Below are positions 34,131 through 42,301 of a stretch of DNA of 64,000 nt, one piece after another. The position numbers and the translations under genes were made by a program. Within the stretch, counting starts at the first letter, position 1, and each line of letters opens with the position of its first letter. Source of the DNA: Synergistota bacterium (GTDB lineage: Bacteria > Synergistota > Synergistia > Synergistales > Synergistaceae); the NCBI GenBank assembly GCA_023450745.1, contig JAEXGR010000080.1, forward strand, positions 3,424 through 67,423, in the 5' to 3' direction. The notes under the pieces were generated by a model that had not been told where the DNA came from, ran no database searches, and was given only the letters and a program-made list of their open reading frames with translations.

Positions 34131-34988
34131 GTGAAACGTAACGCCTTCGGCTCGCTCATGCTTTTGACCGCAACGCTGATATGGGGCACGTCGCTTGTCG
34201 CGCAAAGCGCGGGCGTAAAATATTTAGGTCCCTTCGCCTTCACAGCCGCGCGGTCTTTTCTCGGCGGTATCGTTCTGCTGCCGGTGTTCGTCACCCGCCG
34301 CCGCCCGGCGGCATGGCCGTTTGCCCCCGGCGCTTTTTGCGGCGCGGCACTATTTATTACGGGAGCCTTTCAGCAGGCGGGTATCGCGCACACCACCGTA
34401 GGCAAAGCCGGCTTTATCACATCGCTCTATATCGTCATTGTGCCGTTGTTCAGTTTTTTTAAGGGCAGAAAGCCAGCGCCCTTTACATGGGGCTGCGTTT
34501 TTACCGCCGTTGTCGGGATGTACCTGTTATGCATAAATGAGCGTTTCCTCTTTGGTTACGGCGATCTGCTCATATTGATCTCCGCCGTCTCCACCGCTGC
34601 GCACATCCTGCTGGTAGGGCAGCTGGTGCGAAAGTATGACGCGGCGGCATTATCAGCGGTGCAGTTTTTCGCCTGCGGCGCAATCGGACTGGCGGCCGCG
34701 CTGATTTTTGAAAAAACTACGAGCGAGGCTTTGCTGGCGGCGTGGCTCCCCGTTCTATATACGGGGGTTCTTTCAAGCGGCGTCGCTTATACGCTGCAAG
34801 CGGCAGGCCAGAAATACGTCGCCCCCGTGGCGGCGGCGCTGATTTTAAGCTTAGAGTCCGTCTTTTCCGTTTTCGCAGGCTGGCTCGCATTAGGCGAAAC
34901 GCTCTCCGCGCGCGAAGCTGCCGGATGCGTTTTGATGTTCGCGGCGATCATCGCGATGCAGCTCTATGATACAGGGAAAAAGGGATGA
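34131..34988 (+). CDS. EamA/DMT-superfamily transporter 1
   Basis: 285 aa, ten membrane segments in two EamA repeats (MLLTATLIWGTSLVAQSAG near the start; SGVAYTLQAAGQKYVAP and ESVFSVFAGWLALGETLS in the second). It is a drug/metabolite-type exporter of unknown substrate. The start is GTG with AAAAGGAGATG upstream. It is monocistronic under a near-perfect sigma-70 promoter. Confidence 0.9.
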   Translation: MKRNAFGSLMLLTATLIWGTSLVAQSAGVKYLGPFAFTAARSFLGGIVLLPVFVTRRRPAAWPFAPGAFCGAALFITGAFQQAGIAHTTVGKAGFITSLYIVIVPLFSFFKGRKPAPFTWGCVFTAVVGMYLLCINERFLFGYGDLLILISAVSTAAHILLVGQLVRKYDAAALSAVQFFACGAIGLAAALIFEKTTSEALLAAWLPVLYTGVLSSGVAYTLQAAGQKYVAPVAAALILSLESVFSVFAGWLALGETLSAREAAGCVLMFAAIIAMQLYDTGKKG

Positions 34989-35231
34989 CTGTTTTATTCG
35001 TTGTCTGGAGTAAATTTTATTTTGGGGCAAGGCGTGCCGAATCAAAAGCAGAAACGTAAACCTTCCTGAATCTCCGCATCATCTCACCATCAGAAGATTG
35101 TCGCTATTTGCTTTTGATAAAAGCAGGCGGCATAATATCATTACAGCTTCAGGAACAGACGCGGCGCAAGCTTTGACTCGAAATATCCCTTATCAGAAAT
35201 GAAGAAAATCTAACCTTATTGAGCACGTCTA

Positions 35232-35294
35232 TTGACTTGCAACGTCATCGCCTATATTATATTAGACATAGTCTAATATAAGACTATGTCTAAT
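35232..35294 (+). promoter_or_regulatory. Promoter and tandem PadR-type operators of methyltransferase copy B
   Basis: TTGACT (35232-35237), 17 bp, TATTAT (35255-35260), then the perfect dyad ATTAGACATAGTCTAAT (35261-35277) and a second, ATAAGACTATGTCTAAT (35278-35294), in direct contact. The rest of the gap 34989-35384 holds no gene that can be supported. Confidence 0.85.
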
Positions 35295-35384
35295 ATTCAT
35301 TTTTGATTCTGAATTATCTTAAAAAAGAAAAACAAATACCTAGCAGCAGAAACATAATGATTTCATTTCAGGAAGGTGACCGTA

Positions 35385-36419
35385 ATGAATATGAGGACTT
35401 GGCTTGAAGAGGTGAAAAGCGCTCCCCGAAAAAAGGCGATGCCGATACTTTCTTTCCCTTGTATCAGCCTGATGGGGATTACCGTGCGTGAGCTGATCAG
35501 CGACAGCGAACTCCAGGCGAAAGGAATGAAGTTGGTGTCGGAAAGGGTCAAATCCGCCGCATCGGTAAGCATGATGGATCTCTCCGTGGAAGCAGAGGCG
35601 TTTGGCGCTAAGGTGCATGTTTCCGACGCCGATGTGCCGACCGTGGTCGGTTCGATCGTAAACTCTCTGGAGGATGCGCAGTCGCTCGCGATTCCCCAAG
35701 TGGGAGCCGGACGCACGGGGAGGTATGTGGATGCTTTCGGCAAAGCCTGCAAGCTTATCCAGGACAGACCCGTTCTTGCCGGCGTCATCGGCCCATTCTC
35801 GCTCACAGGCCGGCTTGTCGGGGTAGCGGAATCTCTCGTTAATTGCATAGAGAAGCCGGATATGATGACGGCCACGCTGCAAAAGGTCACGCCCTTTCTT
35901 ATCGAATATATAAAGGCATACAAGGCCGTAGGGGCAAATGGGATCGTAATGGCAGAACCTCTGACCGGGCTCTTATCGCCGCGTCTTGCCGTAAAATTTT
36001 CCGAAAGCTACGTCCGCGAGATCGTCGAGGCCGTGCAGAGTGACGATTTTATCGTCGTCTATCATAACTGCGGCGGCAGCGCGAGCAAGATGGCCGAGTC
36101 AATTTCGCGTACCGGCGCGGACGCTTTCCACTTTGGCGATTCGATAGAGCTTCGCAAAATGCTGGAACAGATGCCTACGGACAAGCTTGTAATGGGCAAT
36201 GTCAGCCCTTCGATCTATTTCCACAGCGGTACGCCGGAGTCGATAAAAGAAGAGACAAAGAGGATCATGGGCGAATGCTGCCAATATCCGAATTTTGTGA
36301 TCTCTTCCGGGTGCGACATACCGGCTATGGCTCCCTGGGAGAATATCACGGCTTTCTTTGAAGCTGTGGACGAATTCTACGACGCTCAGGAGAAATATAC
36401 GCAGGCTGATAAATTGTAA
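35385..36419 (+). CDS. UroD-family (MtaA/CmuA-like) methyltransferase, copy B
   Basis: 344 aa, very similar over its length to copy A (26533), including the first 50 residues of near identity (KKAMPVLSFPCI against KKAMPILSFPCI). Zinc ligands are His227 and Cys229 in YHNCGG and Cys310 in SSGCDIP. It probably transfers methyl groups from a methyl-corrinoid to a thiol or folate acceptor. It stands alone behind tandem PadR-type operators. The ATG at 35385 fits AGGAAGG and the paralogue; GTG 35376 is also in frame. Confidence 0.82.
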   Translation: MNMRTWLEEVKSAPRKKAMPILSFPCISLMGITVRELISDSELQAKGMKLVSERVKSAASVSMMDLSVEAEAFGAKVHVSDADVPTVVGSIVNSLEDAQSLAIPQVGAGRTGRYVDAFGKACKLIQDRPVLAGVIGPFSLTGRLVGVAESLVNCIEKPDMMTATLQKVTPFLIEYIKAYKAVGANGIVMAEPLTGLLSPRLAVKFSESYVREIVEAVQSDDFIVVYHNCGGSASKMAESISRTGADAFHFGDSIELRKMLEQMPTDKLVMGNVSPSIYFHSGTPESIKEETKRIMGECCQYPNFVISSGCDIPAMAPWENITAFFEAVDEFYDAQEKYTQADKL

Positions 36420-36449
36420 ATTTAGCGCAGGACTGGCGGTGGTTGGCTT

Positions 36450-36530
36450 TTGGCCAAGGCTGGGGGAGTTTGGGTTTTGACCGTGGTTTGAGCTGTGGCA
36501 AGATAAATGTCAAGGTCAAATCGAGTAGGG
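36450..36530. repeat. Degenerate relative of the 7998-8315 element
   Basis: GGGGGAGTTTGGGTTTTGACC, then TGGTTTGA and GTCAAGGTCAAA follow the same order as the centre of the inverted-repeat element near 8140-8215. No complete arms are seen. Confidence 0.35.
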
Positions 36531-36539
36531 GACCTCTCA

Positions 36540-37020
36540 CTAATTGGGAGGTCTTCTTATGATGCCGTGCGTACCATCCGGTATGCGGCGGTTTGATAAC
36601 GGGAGTGCATTGCTTCGTATCGCAGGGATATGCTGTTGTATCCTTGCAAGGTAAGGTATTTGTTCGTCAAGGTTGCGGTCGATATCCATGTCTTGTATAT
36701 ATGTCAATATCCAAGTCTGCTGCTTGCCATCGCCATGCGTCTCTGTTTTCGATACCCCCGCCGTTTGAGACTCTAGTATCTGGGGCAGATTCTTTCTCAC
36801 TGTTTCCCAACGACGAACACGATAGCGTCACGGAACATGCCGCTGATAAAACAATACACAGCCCCAACCTTAAAATGCTGAAAGCCGAGATTCCGGTGTT
36901 TTGGGGATACTAACGCCGAAATCTTGAGGTAAAACTTTTATTTTTTGGAAATAATAGGTTTTTCAGCACGGGTAATATAATAAAACTTAGTGGCAATTAA
37001 AGAGCTGCAAAAGCTTTCTC
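36540..37020. other. Non-coding or decayed stretch
   Basis: It holds no frame with a ribosome site, family motif or sustained codon bias. Short open frames on both strands are best read as chance. It opens with a small GACCTCTCA/GGGAGGTC hairpin. Confidence 0.5.
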
Positions 37021-37446
37021 AACCCGCCGCTGCTTCATAACGTCTTTGTGGAATATCAGCCGCGGCGCAGAGCCTACTTCTTCGATATCGCGGCCTTTGA
37101 CTATGTCAAAGACTATAAGCTCTGCGAGCGCAATTGAAAAAAGGTTCTAGAGCGGGTAAGGACGTCCATTCACGACGACCGTATGCCCATCGCCTATTTC
37201 AACGGCGTGGGCTGCATCGTGAGATAAGAGAATCTCTCCGGCAACAGCCACGCCGAGGCGAACAGCATCAGGAAGCTCCTCTCATACGCCGAAGAAAAGG
37301 ACAGCGAAATCTGCGGAGACTACATCGCCGAGGTCACCGCAGAATCATCCGTCTTCGATTTCGACAGCCACCTCTCCCTAGTGAAGATGCAGATCCCCGT
37401 GCGCATCGTAAACGTGGTATCAGCCAAGCCGCGTTTACATGGGTAA
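37021..37446 (+). pseudogene. Decayed gene fragment of uncertain family
   Basis: One frame reads continuously with good coding bias (NPPLLHNVFVEYQPRRRAY ... VKMQIPVRIVNVV) but is cut by TGA at 37135 and TAA at 37225 and has no start or ribosome site. The run AYFFDIAAFDYVKDY followed by AYFNGVGCIV loosely resembles a GGDEF-like fold with a lost active site; this is a weak guess. It shows that the region between the PadR regulon and the RpiR gene has lost genes. Confidence 0.5.
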
Positions 37447-37525
37447 TTTTTGCATCGCAACCTCATTTCTGCTCTAGGCGCGAGTATTCGCGATATAGTT
37501 TTTAAATGGGGACAGTTTGGTTTGA

Positions 37526-38392
37526 TTACAATTTGCTCATAAAATTATAATCTTTGAAGACGAACATATCTGCTGAAATAATAGTTTTCTCGTATTTTTT
37601 AAGGTGTTTTTTGATTTCTGTCTCGTTTTTTTGATATATAGCGACTAATATTGCATGCAACAACGTCATGGCTGGAGCGTTAGGGTCTACGAAGATCAGA
37701 TAGCGCTGAGGGGTTATCAGGTAGTGTGTGCAATACCTGATAATGGGGGAAAATTTGCTGTCCGTGATGCCTATCGCGGTTATCTCTCTGCCTGCGATGG
37801 CTTCGATCATCTTTTGCGTTTCGACGGGGTACCGGGGGTAACTGAAAACAACGGCGACAGAGCGTTCCGTCATTGATTCCAGAGTCCCGAAAAAAGGCAG
37901 ATCGAGAGACTGCGCGATTGTGACATTGTGGTGAAAAAGCGTTAGAAAATTGGCAAAATACTCCGTTAGGAATCTATGCGTCGGTCCGCCAACAAGCAAA
38001 ATATGATCCGCATCAACCAGTTTGGCAACGCATGTGTCAAAAACAGTTGGGTCAAGCGCACTTAGCGTCTCATCCATAAGGCTTTTTTCCAGCTCAAATA
38101 CCCTTTTAAATACGGGACGATCCTTACGCCCATATTGTTCTTGACGGAAGGGGTTGTTGAGGTTAGATTCCTGCGTTTGTTTACGCAGAGCCAGCAGGAA
38201 ATCTGAGAAGCTTGAATAACCCAGCGCGTATACGAAACGTGTCAGGGTAGCGTCGCTTACTCCAGCGCTCTTTGCGATCATTGGTGCGTTCATGAAAGCC
38301 ACGGCATATATATTTTCGCAAATATACCTGCCCAAGGCCGCTTGCTTTTTTGTCATATTTGGAATGGCTTCCATGATTTTATCACTAACCAT
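37526..38392 (-). CDS. RpiR/MurR-family transcriptional regulator
   Basis: 288 aa. The N-terminal helix-turn-helix (about 1-75) reads NMTKKQAALGRYICENIYAVAFMNAPMIAKSAG and VSDATLTRFVYALGYSSFSDF; a SIS-like domain (about 125-260) has HILLVGGPTHRFLTEYFANFL. SIS domains usually sense phosphosugars, but members also control amine and methyl catabolism. It is divergent from the demethylation operon at 38708 and is its likely regulator. Confidence 0.88.
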   Translation of the reverse strand: MVSDKIMEAIPNMTKKQAALGRYICENIYAVAFMNAPMIAKSAGVSDATLTRFVYALGYSSFSDFLLALRKQTQESNLNNPFRQEQYGRKDRPVFKRVFELEKSLMDETLSALDPTVFDTCVAKLVDADHILLVGGPTHRFLTEYFANFLTLFHHNVTIAQSLDLPFFGTLESMTERSVAVVFSYPRYPVETQKMIEAIAGREITAIGITDSKFSPIIRYCTHYLITPQRYLIFVDPNAPAMTLLHAILVAIYQKNETEIKKHLKKYEKTIISADMFVFKDYNFMSKL

Positions 38393-38489
38393 TTTGTCTC
38401 ACCCGGCAATCTGTGTCCAAAGATAGAAATATATACGTAATTATATTATACACATTTTAACAAAAAGATATTCACCGCATTTTAAAAAA

Positions 38490-38505
38490 TGAAAATATCT
38501 TTTCA
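38490..38505. promoter_or_regulatory. Candidate RpiR operator dyad
   Basis: TGAAAATATCTTTTCA is a 6-4-6 inverted repeat in the 315-bp AT-rich divergent region; related TTTTCA words recur at about 38537, 38557 and 38680. Confidence 0.4.
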
Positions 38506-38610
38506 AGTTCAATTTTACAATGTTTTTCATAAAATATCCATAGGTTTTCATTGTTAATAACAAAAATTATCTCATATTCATAAATGTAAAATAAATTTTC
38601 AAACAATAGC

Positions 38611-38638
38611 TTGACATTACGAAATATTATTATATAAT
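38611..38638 (+). promoter_or_regulatory. Consensus promoter of the demethylation operon
   Basis: TTGACA (38611-38616), 16 bp, TATAAT (38633-38638), both perfect hexamers, 70 bp before the first ATG. Confidence 0.85.
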
Positions 38639-38707
38639 TTTTGTAAAGTTATTTTCTTACTATAGATTTATGCAAAAGTATTTTCAAAAAATAGAGGGGG
38701 GAGAAAA

Positions 38708-40081
38708 ATGGCAAGTGGAAAAGAGCTTGTCTTAGGTGCTCTACGCTTTGAAGAAGTCGAAAGAATACCTTGGGTGCCATTTACCGGCGTTCATGTCGCG
38801 CGTTTAATAGATATGGACGCGGAGAGTTTTTTGAAAAATTCGGAGGCGATAGTACGAGGGGTTGTCACGGCGGCGAAGCGTTATCGTGCGGACGGCGTCT
38901 GCTCCGTATTCGATCTTCAGGCGGAGGCAGAGGTACTTGGCTGCGAATTGAAGTGGGCGCGAAAAAACCCGCCGGCAGTGGTTGGACATATCCTTGAAGA
39001 CGGCAGAGATATCGCCTCCCTGCCTGAATTCACGAAAACTAAGGGCCGAATTCCCTTGTGCCTCGAAGCAACACGCAGAATCGTCGCCGAGATCGGTGAT
39101 ACTACGGCGGTCTTTGCTCTGGTCTGCGGGCCATTTACCCTGGCGATGCATCTCGCCGGCAGCTCTTTTCTTACAGGAATGATCGAGAATCCAAGCAAAG
39201 CGCAAGAGCTTATGGATTACTGTGGCGAAATAGCGATAAAAATGTCTTCTTGGTATCTGGAAACCGGCGCGCATGCCGTCGCCATCGTCGACCCGATGAC
39301 GAGCCAGATATCACCTCGTCATTTTAAGCGCTTTGTGACTCCCTGTATGGAACCGCTCGTCAAAGCGATACATGACAAAAATGGTATTGTTACACTATTC
39401 TGCTGCGGCAACGCGACGAAGAACATTGAACTGATGATGCAATGTCAACCCGATGGGATCGCTTTTGACGAGCAGGTGGATTTGGGAATGGTTGCGGGCC
39501 TGGCTCATAAATATAGGGTCTGCTTTGAAGGAAACATGGCCCTCACGACAACGTTGCTCTTCGGTTCCCCTAACGAGTGTGCTAAAGAGGCACAGGAACG
39601 CATGGCGGTCGGAGGGCGCCGAGGGTTCATCCTTTCCCCAGGTTGCGACCTCCCCTTTGATACCCCTTTCTACAACCTGGAAGCTGTGGGGAATTATGTA
39701 CATGATGGCGTGATTCCAGATAAGGACGCCGGTTTTCTATCTCTGGAAGAAGCTTTGCGGCGGTGCGGAGAGTCAGAGGGAGAGGAGGAGGCAGTATCTG
39801 TAGAAGAGGGTAAAATTTTTATTGAGATCGTCACGTTGGATTCCGAGGGCTGTGCGCCGTGCCAGTATATGGTCGAATCAGTTAAATCGGTACTTGGACA
39901 GTATGAAGGAAAGATTGTTTGGAAAGAGACTTTGATAAAAAGTCTTTCTGGTATAAGAAGAACACAAAAACTTGGCGTCTCTACCCTGCCTACGATGCTT
40001 ATCAATAATCAGGTCGTTTTCGACAACATTGTACCGAACAAAGAAGAGCTTTGCGCGGAGATAAATAAACGCCTGAAATAG
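38708..40081 (+). CDS. UroD-family methyltransferase fused to a C-terminal thioredoxin-like domain
   Basis: 457 aa. Residues 1-345 form an MtaA/CmuA-like UroD domain (LRFEEVERIPWVPFTGVH, FILSPGCDLPFDTPF). Residues 370-457 form a small thioredoxin-like domain with CAPC at 382-385 and a cis-Pro-like STLPTMLIN. The usual H-x-C zinc motif reads LFCCGN (Phe231-Cys232-Cys233), so the His ligand is missing; Cys313 is kept. It probably acts as the MT2 of the operon (methyl-corrinoid to acceptor), with the thioredoxin part protecting or reducing its thiols (inference). First gene under the consensus promoter; ribosome site GAGGGGGGAG. Confidence 0.82.
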   Translation: MASGKELVLGALRFEEVERIPWVPFTGVHVARLIDMDAESFLKNSEAIVRGVVTAAKRYRADGVCSVFDLQAEAEVLGCELKWARKNPPAVVGHILEDGRDIASLPEFTKTKGRIPLCLEATRRIVAEIGDTTAVFALVCGPFTLAMHLAGSSFLTGMIENPSKAQELMDYCGEIAIKMSSWYLETGAHAVAIVDPMTSQISPRHFKRFVTPCMEPLVKAIHDKNGIVTLFCCGNATKNIELMMQCQPDGIAFDEQVDLGMVAGLAHKYRVCFEGNMALTTTLLFGSPNECAKEAQERMAVGGRRGFILSPGCDLPFDTPFYNLEAVGNYVHDGVIPDKDAGFLSLEEALRRCGESEGEEEAVSVEEGKIFIEIVTLDSEGCAPCQYMVESVKSVLGQYEGKIVWKETLIKSLSGIRRTQKLGVSTLPTMLINNQVVFDNIVPNKEELCAEINKRLK

Positions 40082-40125
40082 TCACACAAAAATACAGAAA
40101 AACTTTGAACGGGAGGTTTACATCT

Positions 40126-41535
40126 ATGGGCACTTTCAAACTTTTAAGCGATGCCGATCTTTTACGCATTGACCAGGCATCACGGGCATTGCTCTGGGAG
40201 GTCGGCGTGGAGGTCCACGACGAACGGGCGATGGACTACTACGAAAAAGCCGGCGCGCATGTCGACAGAAACAAGTGCAGGGTGCGCGTTCCCGATTACC
40301 TCATATCTGATACTCTGAAAAAATGTTCTTCCAGCGTGCGGCTGTACAATCGCAAAGATCCTGAGCCGCTGGTCATCGGCGGCGACGATGTCTATTTCGG
40401 CACCGTCGGGATTGCGACGAACGTTTTGGACATCAATACGGATCAGTACAGATCAGTGTTAACTCAGGACCTCATAGATATAATCCAGCTCTCCGACGTG
40501 CTTGAGCGCCCTCATTATATTCTTGTGCCTGCGACGCCTACCGATGTACCGTCCGCAGTAGTGGATCTTGTAGAGACCAAAGCATTGCTTATGAACACCA
40601 GCAAGCACTTTATAACCGAAGCTCAGAACGCGGAAAATTGCCGGAGGGCGATCGAAATGGCTGCGCTCGTAGCTGGCGGCCTAGATAAGCTTGTCGCAAA
40701 ACCTTTTATGACGATGCTTGTGACGCTGACCAGCCCGCTGCATTTCCGTCAAGATGTCGCCGATCTCATAATCGAAACGGCAAAGGTGGGGCTTCCGCTC
40801 TTTATTGAATCTGGCCCCATGGCTGGCGGAACGGGGCCGGCGACGATGGCTGGCAATCTCGTCTGCGCCAACGCGGAGATATTGAACGCCTTTGTGTTGG
40901 CAAAGGCCGTCAACCCAGAGGTCCCGCTTGTCTATGCCAGTTGGGCGCGCCTTCTAGATATGCGTGTTGCCACCTGTTCTCACGGGGGACCAGAGTTTGC
41001 CATGCTAAGAGTTGGTACCAGCCAACTGGCGAAATACTATGGACTGCCTTGCGGCGGAGGTTCAGTACTGGCAGACACGAAGTCGATAGATGTTCAGCTC
41101 GGAATGGAGAAAATGGGAACGGGGCTATTGCCCGCGCTCGCCGGGACGAATATGTGCACAGGAATGGGACTCTTTGCCGATGAAAACGCCATCAGCCTTG
41201 AAACCCTGGTCATTGATTGGGAAATAACGGGATGGATAGAGAGGGTCCTTCGTGGCATAGAGGTAACAAAGGAGACTTGCGACCTCGCTGTATTCAAAGA
41301 GGTTGGCCCGGGGGGCGATTTTGTACGTTGCGCTCATACGAGAGAAAACTATAAGAAAGAGAGTTTCCTGCCGCACATCATGGACAGGGGATATCTTGCT
41401 CTAGACAAAGACCCTTTGGCTAAAGAGATGCGCAAGCGGGCAAAGAATATGTATCCGAAATTGATGAGAGAATACAAGGCTCCGGAAATCCCCGCTGAGA
41501 TCATACGGCAGATGGACGAAATTATTGCAAGATAG
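40126..41535 (+). CDS. MttB-family non-pyrrolysine methyltransferase (quaternary amine:corrinoid)
   Basis: 469 aa, collinear with trimethylamine methyltransferase family proteins (GLPCGGGSVLADTKSIDVQLG and DENAISLETLVIDWEI near the C-terminus) without an internal TAG, so it is of the MtgB type that lacks pyrrolysine. Characterised members demethylate glycine betaine, proline betaine, carnitine or butyrobetaine. The corrinoid protein is 9 bp downstream and a BCCT carrier follows. The ATG at 40126 has GGGAGG upstream; a TTG at 40105 is in frame but less likely. Confidence 0.88.
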   Translation: MGTFKLLSDADLLRIDQASRALLWEVGVEVHDERAMDYYEKAGAHVDRNKCRVRVPDYLISDTLKKCSSSVRLYNRKDPEPLVIGGDDVYFGTVGIATNVLDINTDQYRSVLTQDLIDIIQLSDVLERPHYILVPATPTDVPSAVVDLVETKALLMNTSKHFITEAQNAENCRRAIEMAALVAGGLDKLVAKPFMTMLVTLTSPLHFRQDVADLIIETAKVGLPLFIESGPMAGGTGPATMAGNLVCANAEILNAFVLAKAVNPEVPLVYASWARLLDMRVATCSHGGPEFAMLRVGTSQLAKYYGLPCGGGSVLADTKSIDVQLGMEKMGTGLLPALAGTNMCTGMGLFADENAISLETLVIDWEITGWIERVLRGIEVTKETCDLAVFKEVGPGGDFVRCAHTRENYKKESFLPHIMDRGYLALDKDPLAKEMRKRAKNMYPKLMREYKAPEIPAEIIRQMDEIIAR

Positions 41536-41544
41536 GGGGCAAAT

Positions 41545-42201
41545 ATGATGAGTAAACAGGAAATGCTGGGCAAAATTATTGCGGCGCTGATGGACCAAGA
41601 TAGGGCGGAGACCAACGCTTTAGTGGACAGGGCTCTGGAAAACGGCGTAACGCCGATGGAAGTTCTGAACGAGGGGCTGGCTGCCGGACTGCAGGAGTTG
41701 GGCGTCCTCTTTTCCGAGGAAGAGGTTTTTCTGCCTGAGCTATTGCTGGCCGCGGAGATTACGACCGATATAATGACGCGCCTTCAGGATAGATTCGAAG
41801 CAGAAGACACCAGAATTGAGAAGCGGGGAACTGTGCTCCTGGCCACTGTCGAGGGCGACGTACACGATATTGGAAAAAGCCTTGTCGGTATGATAATGAA
41901 CGCCTCAGGGTATAACGTCATCGACGCGGGAAAAGACGTGCCGAATCAAAAAATGATAGAACTTGTAAAAGAACATAAGCCAGACATCGTGGGGCTTTCG
42001 TCCCTGCTTTCGACGACGATGCCCGCGCAGCAGGAGTTCATTGAGCTGGCAAAAGAGGCCGGTATAAGAGATCAGATAAAGGTAATTGTAGGCGGCGCTC
42101 CTGTATCTCGTGATTGGGCAAACAAGATCGGCGCTGACGGCTATGCGGAGGATGCTTCGGGAACCGTTATTGAAGCGGATACACTGCTTGGGCTGAAATA
42201 G
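41545..42201 (+). CDS. Corrinoid-binding methyl carrier protein (MttC/MtgC-like)
   Basis: 218 aa. An N-terminal four-helix cap (about 1-85) is followed by the B12-binding domain with DVHDIGKSLV (His107 the lower axial cobalt ligand), then GLSSLLSTTM and VGGAPVSRDWA. It carries the methyl group between the MttB-like enzyme and an MT2. GGGGG precedes tandem ATGs at 41545 and 41548. Confidence 0.93.
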   Translation: MMSKQEMLGKIIAALMDQDRAETNALVDRALENGVTPMEVLNEGLAAGLQELGVLFSEEEVFLPELLLAAEITTDIMTRLQDRFEAEDTRIEKRGTVLLATVEGDVHDIGKSLVGMIMNASGYNVIDAGKDVPNQKMIELVKEHKPDIVGLSSLLSTTMPAQQEFIELAKEAGIRDQIKVIVGGAPVSRDWANKIGADGYAEDASGTVIEADTLLGLK

Positions 42202-42210
42202 AAACATAGT

Positions 42211-42238
42211 GCGGGCTGGAAAATATTTTCCAGCCCGC
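42211..42238. repeat. 28-nt perfect palindrome between corrinoid protein and BCCT genes
   Basis: The arms begin GCGGGCTGGAAAAT and are exactly self-complementary. There is no T tract. It probably folds in the mRNA as a stability or processing hairpin that separates enzyme and transporter levels. Confidence 0.7.
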
Positions 42239-42301
42239 GAATCATTGCGCGAAATTTGGGAGAGAGCGGAGTCAGATAAATCTTTGAATTGGGGTGAAAA
42301 A

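Noticed and set aside
36540..36700. Possible group II intron 3' remnant (CCGTGCGTACC ... GGTATGCGGCGG)
   Set aside because: The resemblance to intron domain IV/V flanks is short and no reverse transcriptase or clear domain V was found.
36593..36913. Open frames of about 70-106 codons on both strands
   Set aside because: No homology cues, mixed codon use and no ribosome sites; treated as chance frames in decayed DNA.
37135..37227. In-frame TGA and TAA in the 37021 fragment as possible selenocysteine or recoding
   Set aside because: A second stop of another type follows, there is no start or ribosome site, and no hairpin or redox motif flanks the TGA. Decay is simpler.
42209..42301. Upstream extension of the BCCT gene
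   Set aside because: It would begin inside the 28-nt palindrome and lacks a ribosome site; ATG 42302 has GGGGTG at good spacing.
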